Shown here: in pieces, positions 8,372 through 18,664 of the stretch
How positions within the stretch are numbered: position 1 is the stretch's first letter
Layout of the letters: each line of letters begins with the position of its first letter
Origin: Ramlibacter sp. WS9
Lineage (GTDB): Bacteria; Pseudomonadota; Gammaproteobacteria; Burkholderiales; Burkholderiaceae_C
NCBI RefSeq assembly: GCF_003797765.1
Contig: NZ_RKMB01000005.1
Coordinates: 1-64,000 of the forward strand
DNA length: 64,000 bases
Direction: 5' to 3'
Notes under the pieces: model-generated
Databases searched by the model: none
Seen by the model: only the letters and a program-made list of their open reading frames with translations
Told to the model about the DNA's origin: nothing
Translations under genes and position numbers: made by a program

Positions 8372-8385
8372 GTTAGCATACAAAC
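8372..8385. promoter_or_regulatory. Candidate MarR operator
   Basis: Imperfect palindrome GTTAGCATACAAAC; ten of its 14 positions are symmetric. It lies in the 63-nt gap between the MarR gene and the divergent binding-protein gene, where an autoregulatory operator is expected. No binding evidence is available. Confidence 0.4.
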
Positions 8386-8402
8386 TTGCTCCGGAAAAAG
8401 CC

Positions 8403-9386
8403 ATGCCTGCCTTCCAGCGCCGCATGGCCGTCCTGGTGTTGTCCGCGCTGGCGGTTTTCGGCGCCGCCGCGCAGTCGCCCACGCCGGCCACTCCCTCGCA
8501 GGCGCCCCTGCGCCTGATCGTTCCCTTCACACCCGGCACGGGAATCGACCTCATTGCCCGTACCGTCGGGCCCAAACTGTCTGAACGACTGGGTCGGCCC
8601 GTCGTGGTCGACAACCGGGCCGGCGCCTCGGGAAACATCGGCACGGAGGCCGTCGTGCGGGCACCGCCCAACGGCTCCACGCTGCTGGTCAGTGTCAACA
8701 CCCTGGTCATGAACCGCAGTCTCTATCCGCAACTGCCGTTCGACCCCGTCAAGGACCTCGTCCCTGTCTCATTGACCAGCTGGGGCCAGCTGTTGCTCGT
8801 GGCCAGCTCGCAGTCGGGCTACAAGACGGCAGCGGAACTGGTGGCGGATGCGAAGCGGCGGCCCGGCGCCATCAACTATGCGAGCCCAGGTGTGGGCACG
8901 CCCCATCATCTGTCGATGGAGCTGTTCAAGACCACCGCGGGTGTGTTCCTCACCCATATCCCTTACCGGGGAACGGCGCAGGCGGTGACGGATGTCCTGG
9001 GCGGACAGATCGATGTGATGTTCCTGCCCATCCACGTGGCCCTGCCGCAGGTCAAGGCCGGCAAGCTCGTCGCGCTGGCGATCGGCAGCAACAAGCGACA
9101 CGCACTGCTGCCGCAAGTGCCGACGCTGGCCGAGGCCAAGGCGGGCAACGTCAACGTCGACATGTGGTATGGCATCTTCGCGCCACCCGGAACGTCGCCG
9201 CAGCTGGTGGCGCAGCTCAACCGCGAGCTGAAAGACATCCTCGGCGCCCCGGACGTGCGCGCGGCTTTCGAGACGCAGGGCATGGACCCCGCGAGCAGCA
9301 GCCCCGAGGAATTCCGCCAACTCGTCGAACGTGACTCCGAGCGTTGGGCCCGCCTCATCAAGGCGCAGCACATCACGGCCCAATGA
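8403..9386 (+). CDS. Bug/TctC-family periplasmic solute-binding protein
   Basis: A 327-residue extracytoplasmic binding protein of the tripartite tricarboxylate transporter family, which is expanded in Burkholderiales. It has a Sec signal peptide (hydrophobic stretch AVLVLSALAVFGAAAQ). Family motifs are LRLIVPFTPGTGIDLIART, VVVDNRAGASGNIGTEAV, PFDPVKDLVPVS and a THIPYRGTAQAVTDVLGGQI segment. No TctA/TctB membrane genes are nearby, as is common for this family. Its stop overlaps the monooxygenase start, suggesting that the bound carboxylate or aromatic ligand is related to that enzyme's substrate. The ligand cannot be named. Confidence 0.92.
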   Translation: MPAFQRRMAVLVLSALAVFGAAAQSPTPATPSQAPLRLIVPFTPGTGIDLIARTVGPKLSERLGRPVVVDNRAGASGNIGTEAVVRAPPNGSTLLVSVNTLVMNRSLYPQLPFDPVKDLVPVSLTSWGQLLLVASSQSGYKTAAELVADAKRRPGAINYASPGVGTPHHLSMELFKTTAGVFLTHIPYRGTAQAVTDVLGGQIDVMFLPIHVALPQVKAGKLVALAIGSNKRHALLPQVPTLAEAKAGNVNVDMWYGIFAPPGTSPQLVAQLNRELKDILGAPDVRAAFETQGMDPASSSPEEFRQLVERDSERWARLIKAQHITAQ

Positions 9387-10609
9387 AGATCGCGATCATC
9401 GGCGGCGGTATTGGAGGGTTGGCCCTCGCGCTGTCGCTTCACCGGAAAGGCCTGGATTGCGATGTGTACGAAACCGTGCCCGAGGTGCGCGAGATCGGTG
9501 TCGGCATCACCTTGCTTCCGCACGCGATGCGCGAGCTCGCCGCCCTGGGCCTTCAACCCGAGTTGGAGGCCGCGGGCATCGAAAACCTGGAGAGCGTTTT
9601 CTTCAATCGCTTCGGCCAGTTCATTTATCGGGAGCCGCGCGGCCGGCATGCAGGATACGAAACACCGGAGATCGGCATTCATCGCGGCAAACTGCATCGC
9701 GTGCTGTACCAGGCCGTGCTGGAACGGCTTGGCCCCGGCCGCGTCCACCTGGACCACCGCTGCATGCGCGTGGAGCAGGACGGCGCCAGCGCCACTGTCC
9801 TTTTCCAGGACAGTTCCGGCGCGGCCCTGGCGCCGACGCGGGCTGACGTCGTCGTCGCTTGCGACGGCATCAACTCATCCGTCAGGCGGCAGTTCTATCC
9901 TGGCGAGCAACTCGCCTTCGGCGGCATCAATACCTGGCGCGGCGTTTCGGTGTACCCGCCGATCCTCAGCGGCCGGAGCTACCTGCGCATCGGCTCCATC
10001 GAGACCGGCAAGATGGTCATCTACCCGATCGCGGACAACGTTGACGGGCGCGGCAATCAACTGGTGAACTGGGTGGCTGAAATTCGCCGGGAAGGCGCCC
10101 AGATGAACGACTGGAACAAGGCCGGCGATCCGGCCGACTTCAGCGGCATCTTCAGCGATTGGCGCTTTGACTGGCTGGACGTGCCGGCACTGATCGCGTG
10201 CGCCCAGACCATCTTCGAGTACCCGATGGTCGACAAGGACCCGGTGTCTCGCTGGACCTTCGGGCGGGTGACCCTGCTGGGCGACGCGGCCCATCCGATG
10301 TATCCGCGCGGCTCCAACGGGTCGGCCCAGGCGATCATCGATGCGCGCGTGCTGGCTGAGCAACTGGCCGGCGTCGAGGACGGCCCGGCTGCGCTGGCCG
10401 CCTACGAGAGCCTCCGGCTCGCGGTGACGGCCCGCATCGTCGAAACCAACCGGACGGTGCCGCCCGATTTCATCAACATCAGGGTGGACGAACTGAGCGG
10501 CGGCAGGCCGTTCCGCCATATCGACGACCTGATCAGCCGGGACGAGCTGCAGCGGATGTCCGACGAATACAAGCGCATCGCCGGATTTGCGCTGGAGCCG
10601 AAAGCCTGA
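9383..10609 (+). CDS. FAD-dependent monooxygenase (PhzS/salicylate hydroxylase-like)
   Basis: A 408-residue group A flavoprotein. The dinucleotide motif GGGIGGLALALSLHR is at the N-terminus (MKIAIIGG). The DG motif appears as VVACDGINSSVRRQFYP, and the ribose-binding GD motif as GRVTLLGDAAHPMYPRGSNG. The architecture is closest to the PhzS-type flavin-dependent oxidoreductases that hydroxylate aromatic or heterocyclic substrates with NAD(P)H. I start at ATG 9383, which overlaps the upstream stop (ATGA), rather than further upstream in frame. It probably forms a catabolic pair with the binding protein; the substrate is unknown. Confidence 0.88.
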   Translation: MKIAIIGGGIGGLALALSLHRKGLDCDVYETVPEVREIGVGITLLPHAMRELAALGLQPELEAAGIENLESVFFNRFGQFIYREPRGRHAGYETPEIGIHRGKLHRVLYQAVLERLGPGRVHLDHRCMRVEQDGASATVLFQDSSGAALAPTRADVVVACDGINSSVRRQFYPGEQLAFGGINTWRGVSVYPPILSGRSYLRIGSIETGKMVIYPIADNVDGRGNQLVNWVAEIRREGAQMNDWNKAGDPADFSGIFSDWRFDWLDVPALIACAQTIFEYPMVDKDPVSRWTFGRVTLLGDAAHPMYPRGSNGSAQAIIDARVLAEQLAGVEDGPAALAAYESLRLAVTARIVETNRTVPPDFINIRVDELSGGRPFRHIDDLISRDELQRMSDEYKRIAGFALEPKA

Positions 10610-10627
10610 GGAAGAGCCCCATATCAC

Positions 10628-10641
10628 CCCGCCTGCGCGGG
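10628..10641. repeat. Short GC-rich hairpin repeat
   Basis: Arms CCCGC and GCGGG with a CTGC loop, inside the common proteobacterial extragenic string CACCCCGCCTGCGCGGGAAT. It lies between two convergent genes and could terminate either transcript weakly. Confidence 0.5.
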
Positions 10642-10657
10642 AATGACGGCAACAACC

Positions 10658-11239
10658 TCAGTTCAGGTAGCGCGGCTTGCGCGGAACGGTCTGGTCATCG
10701 TCCGTCGGCGTCCCGTCGTCCACCGCCACCGGGGCGCCGAAGGGCTCGCGCCATTGCGAGCGTTCCAGCGCTTGCTCGAGCAGGTGCATCAGGCCCTGCA
10801 TCAGCTTGGGCTCCATCTCCATCTGGAAGCTGCGCGGCTTGTCGGTATCGGGCGGCCGCTCGTTGAAGGAGAGGCGAAGGCGCCCGTTGGGCAGGGGCGA
10901 GGCGTCTACGTCCGTCACCAGCAAAGGTTCGTCGCCCAGGGGCAATGTCGCCTGGCTTTCCTGATACGGGGTGTCGAAATCGGCTTGCCGCAGGAACTCC
11001 TCCTTGCGGAAGTCCGCCAGCATCTTCTTCAGCCCGTCATCGGCCGCTTCCAGCGACGTGCCGGCCGCTTCCAGCTTGAGCAGGTGCTTGGTCAGCAGCT
11101 TCGACAACAGGGGCCACAGACCCAGCAGCAGGCGCCGGGTGAGCCACACGCGCATTTCTTCCGATGCAGACGTGTTGATGCGCACCAGAATGCGATCCTG
11201 CTCGGCCAGGTAACTCACGGACAACTGGTGGATCTTCAT
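10658..11239 (-). CDS. Conserved hypothetical protein
   Basis: A 193-residue protein starting MKIHQLSVSYLAEQDRIL. I do not recognise a characterised domain. It has no signal peptide or membrane segment. The first third is basic and helical (RVWLTRRLLLGLWPLLSKLL), the middle contains alternating beta-like segments (PNGRLRLSFNERPP), and the C-terminus is acidic then basic. It is divergent from clpB with 100 nt between them. Its length and codon use match its neighbours, so it is probably a genuine core gene of unknown function. Confidence 0.75.
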   Translation of the reverse strand: MKIHQLSVSYLAEQDRILVRINTSASEEMRVWLTRRLLLGLWPLLSKLLTKHLLKLEAAGTSLEAADDGLKKMLADFRKEEFLRQADFDTPYQESQATLPLGDEPLLVTDVDASPLPNGRLRLSFNERPPDTDKPRSFQMEMEPKLMQGLMHLLEQALERSQWREPFGAPVAVDDGTPTDDDQTVPRKPRYLN

Positions 11240-11286
11240 GGAGCTTGATTCTAGTCAACGAAAGGATGCGGGCCGAATACAGTGGG

Positions 11287-11315
11287 CTTGAAAACCAGGG
11301 CTTCGAGCCTAAGCT
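11287..11315 (+). promoter_or_regulatory. Heat-shock sigma-32-like promoter of clpB
   Basis: CTTGAAA at 11287-11293, then 14 nt, then CCTAAGCT at 11308-11315. The upstream element matches the sigma-32 -35 consensus CTTGAA exactly; the -10 is only a partial match to CCCCATNT. It is 25-50 nt upstream of clpB, a classic heat-shock regulon member, which raises its plausibility. Confidence 0.5.
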
Positions 11316-11339
11316 GGGGGTCACCGGAGAAATGCGAAC

Positions 11340-13973
<2,634 letters not shown>

Positions 13974-13993
13974 GCGAGTTTTAAGTTTCGCCT

Positions 13994-14021
13994 AATGGCC
14001 GGCGTCCATACTCCGGCCATT
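13994..14021 (+). terminator. Hairpin downstream of clpB
   Basis: Perfect inverted repeat AATGGCCGG (13994-14002) and CCGGCCATT (14013-14021) with a 10-nt loop, 20 nt after the clpB stop. The following sequence (GGCGTATTT) is only weakly T-rich, so termination may be incomplete. Confidence 0.5.
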
Positions 14022-14047
14022 GGCGTATTTGCCGCGAGGGGACACAA

Positions 14048-14356
14048 TTGCCCAGCTTCATGAACTTCCTGTTTCGACTCTTCGTGCTGGCCGCCGGCCT
14101 GATCTTCGCGATCAGCGCGGGCATCGCCGCCTTGCTGATGCTCGGCATCTGGGGCGTGCGCGCGGTGTGGGCCCGGCTGACGGGCCAGTCGGTGAGCCCG
14201 TTCATCGTCCGCGTGAATCCGCGCCAGGGCTTCGAAGCGATGTACCCGCGCCGCAACGAAGACAGCCGCACGCCGCGGGCCGATTCGGTGGTTCAGGCAG
14301 GGAGGAAAATTCCCGACGTGACGGACGTGGAGCCCAGGGCGCCGAGCTCTCCGTAA
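14048..14356 (+). CDS. Small single-pass membrane protein, hypothetical
   Basis: A 102-residue protein with one long hydrophobic segment near the N-terminus (LFVLAAGLIFAISAGIAALL, residues of about 11-31), then a basic stretch and a polar, probably cytoplasmic tail. I do not recognise a named domain. The TTG at 14048 is preceded by AGGGG with a 6-nt gap, whereas the ATG at 14060 is too far from that site, so I prefer TTG. It sits alone between clpB and a carboxymuconolactone-decarboxylase-like gene. Confidence 0.65.
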   Translation: MPSFMNFLFRLFVLAAGLIFAISAGIAALLMLGIWGVRAVWARLTGQSVSPFIVRVNPRQGFEAMYPRRNEDSRTPRADSVVQAGRKIPDVTDVEPRAPSSP

Positions 14357-14404
14357 GCCTGCAAATACTCCTAAACTGGCGGCTCACAGCCAAGGAGCAC
14401 CGCC

Positions 14405-14989
14405 ATGTTTCTGAACACTCCCGCAGACAGCGAGGCGGCAACCCGCCTTTTCCAGAAAGACCTGGACAACCGCGGCCACGTGATGAATCTCAGCCGGGCA
14501 TGGGCCTGGCGGCCCGACATCACCGAAGCTTTCCTCGCGTTGCGAACGCAACTCACCTCGGCCTCCAAACTGTCCCAGCGCGAACTGGCGGTGATGGTCT
14601 GCTCGGCGGCTGGCACGCTCGGCGATTCGTACTGCTCGCTCGCGTGGGGCAAGATCCTGGCTGCGGCCGCTGGTCCCTCGGCAGCGGCGTCTGTGTTGCG
14701 CGCGGTGCCGGGCGCGGACCTGAGCGAGCGAGAACAGGCGTTGGCGCGATGGGCCCGGCAGGTCGTGCAGGACCCGAACGGCACCGGCGCGCAGGATGTC
14801 GATACGCTGCGCGCCGCCGGACTTTCGGACCAGGAAATTTTCGAGGCCACGGTTTTCGTGGCTTTCCGCATGGCGTTCTCGACCGTCAACGACGCGCTCG
14901 GGGTCGAGCCGGACGCGCAGGTTGCGGAGGCGGCGCCACCGGAGGTGCGAGAAGCAGTGACCTTCGGCCGGGCCGTGGCCACGGCATAG
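14405..14989 (+). CDS. Carboxymuconolactone decarboxylase (AhpD-like) family protein
   Basis: A 194-residue all-helical protein of the CMD/AhpD superfamily, with the segment SQRELAVMVCSAAGTLGDSYCSLAWG and the later LSDQEIFEATVFVAFRMAFSTVNDAL. AhpD enzymes use a CxxC redox pair. Here only separated cysteines are present, so alkylhydroperoxidase activity is doubtful and the function is open. A GGAG precedes the ATG. The next gene, a DUF2277 protein, begins 5 nt after its stop, so the two are probably co-transcribed. Confidence 0.85.
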   Translation: MFLNTPADSEAATRLFQKDLDNRGHVMNLSRAWAWRPDITEAFLALRTQLTSASKLSQRELAVMVCSAAGTLGDSYCSLAWGKILAAAAGPSAAASVLRAVPGADLSEREQALARWARQVVQDPNGTGAQDVDTLRAAGLSDQEIFEATVFVAFRMAFSTVNDALGVEPDAQVAEAAPPEVREAVTFGRAVATA

Positions 14990-14994
14990 CAACC

Positions 14995-15288
14995 ATGTGC
15001 CGCAACATCAAGACCCTGTTCAATTTCGAGCCGCCCGCGACCGAGCTGGAGATTCGCGACGCGTCGCTGCAGTTCGTTCGCAAGCTGAGCGGCTTCAGTG
15101 TGCCGTCGAAGGCCAATGAAGAAGCCTTCGACCGGGCGGTCGAGGAAGTGGCGGCGGTTGCGAGGGTGCTGATCGCGTCGCTGGTCACGACGGTCGAGCC
15201 GCGGAACCGCGAAGTCGAGGCCGCGAAGGCCAAAGCCAGATCGGCGATCAGGTTCCCGGTCGATGCACCGGGCCGCTCGTCAGCCTAG
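14995..15288 (+). CDS. DUF2277 domain protein
   Basis: A 97-residue protein beginning MCRNIKTLFNFEPPATE, the diagnostic start of DUF2277. No biochemical role is known for the family. The CRNI start and the FEPPAT turn are followed by predicted helices including EEAFDRAVEEVAAVARVLIASL. It directly follows the CMD-family gene. The last 9 nt overlap the 3' end of the convergent gene at 15280-15627. Confidence 0.88.
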   Translation: MCRNIKTLFNFEPPATELEIRDASLQFVRKLSGFSVPSKANEEAFDRAVEEVAAVARVLIASLVTTVEPRNREVEAAKAKARSAIRFPVDAPGRSSA

Positions 15289-15627
15289 GCGGCTGGGGCG
15301 GGAGGCGAGCCCGCCGGGCAGCAGGCCCTGGAACTGGGCGTTGATCAAGGCGATCTGTTCGCGGGCAACGGCTTCGCCGTGCAGCCCGGCCACCGCGGCC
15401 ATCAGGTCGCCGCGCAGGTACCACAGGTCCTTGATGTCGGTGGCATAGCGGATGCGCCGGGTCGTCCCTGCATACTGCTTGGCACCCTTGTCGCCCAAAA
15501 CGGACAGCATCGCCTCGCGGATGTCCTCCAGCCCGTTTTCAAGAACGGACTCGGAAGGCTCCCTCGGCCGCCCGATCAGGCCTGAAATGCTGCTCCTGAA
15601 GTCAACCCTCTTTTTGAATATTCCCAT
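15280..15627 (-). CDS. Conserved hypothetical protein
   Basis: A 115-residue, largely helical protein starting MGIFKKRVDFRSSISGLIG. I do not recognise the family. It has no signal peptide or membrane segment. The middle includes a basic patch (AGTTRRIRYATDIKDLWYLR) followed by a helix ending LINAQFQGLLPGG. It overlaps the convergent DUF2277 gene by 9 nt at their 3' ends. The reading frame is well supported by length and codon composition, but no function can be given. Confidence 0.65.
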   Translation of the reverse strand: MGIFKKRVDFRSSISGLIGRPREPSESVLENGLEDIREAMLSVLGDKGAKQYAGTTRRIRYATDIKDLWYLRGDLMAAVAGLHGEAVAREQIALINAQFQGLLPGGLASRPSRLG

Positions 15628-15937
15628 CTACGCCTCGAAGTGCCGCGACCGCCCATATGCCGCGGCTTGCCGACTGTCCGGTGACAGCCGCCCATGTTAC
15701 TGCCCTGCATTCGGCCTATTGTCGCCTGAGTCGCGGAAACTTCAAACTGACGAATTGCACGGAAGTCCCCTCATTTTCGCGGCAGCGCGCGGCCCGTGTT
15801 CCCCGCCACTCGGTGTCCATGCCCCGAGTGCCATACACACCCGTGGTGTTGAAAATGCAGGCGGTTGACACGCGGCCCGCGCACTGGGCATGATGGCCGC
15901 CCTGCCGGAAACGTCCGGCCTTATCCAGGAGAAAAAC
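15628..15937. other. 310-nt non-coding gap upstream of the 1-Cys peroxiredoxin
   Basis: No reading frame here looks like a real gene. Its right end holds the promoter and ribosome binding site of the peroxiredoxin gene. The remainder would carry the promoter of the leftward gene ending at 15280. It is AT-richer than the coding surroundings. Confidence 0.6.
15865..15894 (+). promoter_or_regulatory. Sigma-70-type promoter of the 1-Cys peroxiredoxin gene
   Basis: Perfect -35 TTGACA at 15865-15870 and -10-like CATGAT at 15889-15894, 18 nt apart, giving a predicted leader of about 40 nt. The -10 is a partial match. Confidence 0.45.
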
Positions 15938-16600
15938 ATGTCACTGCGCATCAATGACACCGCGCCCAATTTCACCGCGCAAACCACGCAGGGCCCGATC
16001 GACTTCCACCAGTGGATCGGCGACAGCTGGGCCGTCCTTTTCTCGCACCCGAAGGACTTCACGCCCGTTTGCACGACCGAGCTGGGCTACATGGCCAGGA
16101 TCGAGCCGGAGTTCACCAAGCGCAATGCCAAGCTGATCGGCTTGTCGGTCGACCCGGTCGACAACCACACCCGCTGGGCTGCCGACATCGAGGAGACGCA
16201 GGGCGCCAAAGTCAACTACCCCATGATCGGCGACACCGACCTGGCCGTGGCGAAGCTCTACAACATGCTGCCGGCCGAGGAGCCGGGTTCCTCCGAAGGA
16301 CGCACCGCCGCGAACAACGCGACCGTGCGCTCGGTGTTCGTGATCGGCCCCGACAAGAAGATCAAGCTGATGCTGACCTATCCGATGACCACCGGCCGCA
16401 ACTTCGACGAGATCCTGCGTGTGCTGGATTCGATGCAGATGACGGCCAAGTACAAGGTGGCCACGCCGGCCAACTGGAAGAATGGCGAAGATGTCATCAT
16501 CGCGGGCTCGGTGTCGGACGAAGAGGCCAAGACCCTGTTCCCCGGAGGTTGGAAGGCGGTGAAGCCGTACCTTCGCGTCACGAAGCAACCCGGAAGCTGA
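15938..16600 (+). CDS. 1-Cys peroxiredoxin (Prx6 type)
   Basis: A 220-residue antioxidant enzyme reducing peroxides. The peroxidatic cysteine is Cys45 in the KDFTPVCTTELG motif characteristic of the Prx6 subgroup, and the C-terminal extension (WKNGEDVIIAGSVSDEEAKT, then FPGGWKAVKPYLR) is typical. I see no resolving cysteine. The start is ATG 15938, with GGAG 8 nt upstream; the longer in-frame opening from 15890 has no support. It has its own promoter and is followed 42 nt later by a DUF3096 gene that may share the transcript. Confidence 0.94.
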   Translation: MSLRINDTAPNFTAQTTQGPIDFHQWIGDSWAVLFSHPKDFTPVCTTELGYMARIEPEFTKRNAKLIGLSVDPVDNHTRWAADIEETQGAKVNYPMIGDTDLAVAKLYNMLPAEEPGSSEGRTAANNATVRSVFVIGPDKKIKLMLTYPMTTGRNFDEILRVLDSMQMTAKYKVATPANWKNGEDVIIAGSVSDEEAKTLFPGGWKAVKPYLRVTKQPGS

Positions 16601-16642
16601 TCAAAGGTCCATACTGCGGGACTTCACAACCAGGGAGTCCCC

Positions 16643-16780
16643 ATGAACCTTGTTCCCCATATCGGCCCGGTCGCGGCGCTGGTCGCCGGCATCCTGATCC
16701 TCATCATGCCGCGCCTGCTCAACTTCATCGTCGCAATCTACCTGATCATCATCGGCGTGGTCGGGCTCCTCGGGAAGTAA
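16643..16780 (+). CDS. DUF3096 small membrane protein
   Basis: A 45-residue, highly hydrophobic protein beginning MNLVPHIGPVAALVAGIL and ending LIIIGVVGLLGK. Two short membrane segments flank the RLLNF turn. The pattern matches DUF3096, a family of tiny inner-membrane proteins of unknown role. GGGAG lies 6 nt before the ATG. A palindromic repeat element follows the stop. Confidence 0.85.
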   Translation: MNLVPHIGPVAALVAGILILIMPRLLNFIVAIYLIIIGVVGLLGK

Positions 16781-16794
16781 AAGCCCACCCCGAA

Positions 16795-16867
16795 GCGGCC
16801 AAAGGCCGCCTCCCCTCAAGGGGCGCCACCAGCGGCCCGGCAGAGCCGGTTCCGCGGTGGCCGCTGG
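16795..16867. repeat. Three-hairpin extragenic repeat element
   Basis: Consecutive palindromes: GCGGCC-AAA-GGCCGC (16795-16809), CCCC-TCAA-GGGG (16812-16823), and a long stem with arms CCAGCGGCC (16829-16837) and GGCCGCTGG (16859-16867). It resembles extragenic elements I associate with Comamonadaceae and lies between two convergent genes, where it may also stop transcription. Confidence 0.75.
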
Positions 16868-16881
16868 GAAAGACCCGCAAT

Positions 16882-17655
16882 CTATTTCACGCTGTGCAGG
16901 CCGTACAGCTTCTGCATGCCGCCCAGCCATCGGTCGTAGTCCTGCCCCTTGGCCTGGAAGTACTTGGCGACTTCCGGGTGTGGCAGCACCAGGAAGGTTT
17001 CGTCCTTCATGACCCGCACCACGTCGTCGGCCACCTGCGCGGGCGTCAGCACGCCGTTCAGGCCGGCCGAACCGGTGCCGTCCTTGGTCATGTCGCTTTC
17101 CACCGATTGTGGGCACAGGCACGAGACGCGCACACCGCGGCGGCCGTACGCGATGCGCAGCCACTCGGCGAAAGCCAGTGCCGCGTGCTTGGTCACGCCG
17201 TAGGGCGCGCTTTCGACGATGTTGAGCAGGCCGGCGGCCGAAGCCGTGACGAGAAAGTAGCCTTCGCCGCGCGCCACCATCTCGGGCACCACCGCGCGGG
17301 CCGCCCAGACGTGGGCCATCCCGTGGATCTGCCACATCTTGTCCCACAAGGCGTCTTCCAGCTCGATGCCGCCGGGCTTTCCGAGGATGCCGGCATTCGA
17401 CATGAAGATGTCGACCTGGCCGAACTGCCGGCGCGTCGACGCCACCAGCGCCTGGATGTCCGCCTCGACGCTGACGTCGCACTTCATCGCCACCGCGGTG
17501 CCGCCGATCTCGCCCGCCACGCCTTGGGCGCGCTCGAGGTTCACGTCGGCCAGCACCACGCCGCGCGCGCCTTCGGCCACAAAGCGCTTCGCCAGGCCGG
17601 CGCCTATGCCGCTCGCACCGCCGGTGACGATGGCGACTTTTCCTTGTATGTCCAT
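16882..17655 (-). CDS. SDR-family oxidoreductase
   Basis: A 257-residue classical short-chain dehydrogenase/reductase. The cofactor motif is TGGASGIGAG, the NAG motif is MSNAGILGKPG, the catalytic serine lies in VTASAAGLL, and the YxxxK pair is in YGVTKHA. Aspartate after the second strand (LADVNLERA) suggests NAD preference. I start at MDIQGKVAIVTG (17655), because the upstream in-frame residues are not family-like. The substrate is unknown and the gene stands alone on this strand. Confidence 0.9.
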   Translation of the reverse strand: MDIQGKVAIVTGGASGIGAGLAKRFVAEGARGVVLADVNLERAQGVAGEIGGTAVAMKCDVSVEADIQALVASTRRQFGQVDIFMSNAGILGKPGGIELEDALWDKMWQIHGMAHVWAARAVVPEMVARGEGYFLVTASAAGLLNIVESAPYGVTKHAALAFAEWLRIAYGRRGVRVSCLCPQSVESDMTKDGTGSAGLNGVLTPAQVADDVVRVMKDETFLVLPHPEVAKYFQAKGQDYDRWLGGMQKLYGLHSVK

Positions 17656-17739
17656 GGGGTTCTCTCCGGTTTCCCGGAAGTATCGCGGCCCCCGGCGGCC
17701 GCGCAAGCCACGAAGGCGACAGCCGTTAGATGGCCGGCT

Positions 17740-18180
17740 CTATTGCCGGCTCGCCGTCAGCTTCAGGGGTGCTGCCGGCCTGGGCTGGTGCGCAGCCGAA
17801 TGCACAGCCGGGATGGACACGGCCGGAAACACCATCCGGTAGGCCACCACACCGATGGAGACGACGGCGAAAGCAAAGGTGGCGAAGAGCAGCCACCAGG
17901 GCCACATCGCGTCGCGCACCGGCTGCTGCGCGGCACGCCGCGCGTTGTTGGCGCGAAGGCGCGCGCCGTCGATGGCACGGTCGTAGCTGGCGCGCTTTTG
18001 CGGATCGGAGAGCACGGCATAGGCCTCGTTCAGCGCGGCCATCACGCGGATGGCGTCGGCGTTGCCGGGGCGCTTGTCCGGGTGGTAGCGCTGCGCCAGG
18101 GAACGGTACGCCGCCCGCACGCCTTCGGGCGCGGCCTTGCGGTCGACTTTCAGCAGGTCGTAGTAGGTGGCTGTACTCAC
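17740..18180 (-). CDS. J-domain protein with a C-terminal membrane anchor
   Basis: A 146-residue type III J protein. The J domain is at residues of about 5-70, with the HPD tripeptide at 33-35 (QRYHPDKRPGNAD), which stimulates Hsp70 ATPase. A single membrane segment follows (WPWWLLFATFAFAVVSIGVV), then a short periplasmic tail. It would thus bring DnaK to the inner membrane with the J domain cytoplasmic. I use the GTG at 18180 (MSTATYYDLLKV) because it places the J domain at the N-terminus as in relatives. The client is unknown. Confidence 0.85.
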   Translation of the reverse strand: MSTATYYDLLKVDRKAAPEGVRAAYRSLAQRYHPDKRPGNADAIRVMAALNEAYAVLSDPQKRASYDRAIDGARLRANNARRAAQQPVRDAMWPWWLLFATFAFAVVSIGVVAYRMVFPAVSIPAVHSAAHQPRPAAPLKLTASRQ

Positions 18181-18310
18181 GCTATTGAAAGTATAGCAGC
18201 GGTGTCGTCCGAATCGGGTGCCGGTGTTTTCTCGGCGCAACAGTGGATGCCGTCCTACGCGCTGGGCCCATGGTTTCGCCGAGCATCACGCAAACCTGAA
18301 GGAGACCCCG

Positions 18311-18637
18311 ATGAATGCCGTCGCAGAAGAGCTGGACACGTCCGAACTGGTCAAGGCGCCCGCCGCCTTGAGCCGACATGAAGCGCTGGGCGAGGATGCC
18401 CACTGGCAGCGCGCCCACAGCGGCGAAGGGTACTACCGAGCCGGGCTCGACTACGAGGACTATGCGCCGGCCTACTGTGTCGGTTACATGGGCTATGCGC
18501 AATACGGCGGCGAATTCGACGACGCCGAGCGTTCGCTGTGCGCCAACTGGGAGCGCATCAAGGGCGATTCGCGTCTGTCGTTCGACGAGGCATTGCCGGC
18601 GATGCGGGCCGCGTGGTCCCGCGTCGCGGGCCGTTAG
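18311..18637 (+). CDS. Conserved hypothetical protein
   Basis: A 108-residue soluble acidic protein beginning MNAVAEELDTSELVK. A Tyr/Gly-rich core (YEDYAPAYCVGYMGYAQY) is followed by ERSLCANWERIKG and a helical C-terminus ending AWSRVAGR. The pattern is familiar from uncharacterised burkholderial proteins, but I cannot name a domain. AAGGAG lies about 6 nt before the ATG. The frame opens upstream to 18218, but that stretch is leader sequence. Confidence 0.75.
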   Translation: MNAVAEELDTSELVKAPAALSRHEALGEDAHWQRAHSGEGYYRAGLDYEDYAPAYCVGYMGYAQYGGEFDDAERSLCANWERIKGDSRLSFDEALPAMRAAWSRVAGR

Positions 18638-18664
18638 TGCCCCGAGCCTCTGCGTTAACGGGCT

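Noticed and set aside
14405-14989. Calling the CMD-family protein an alkylhydroperoxidase AhpD
   Set aside because: The CxxC pair needed for AhpD peroxidase activity is not present, so only the superfamily can be supported.
16012-18381. A 789-codon plus-strand frame across the peroxiredoxin, SDR, J-domain and hypothetical genes
   Set aside because: It overlaps four genes on both strands and has no recognisable domain.
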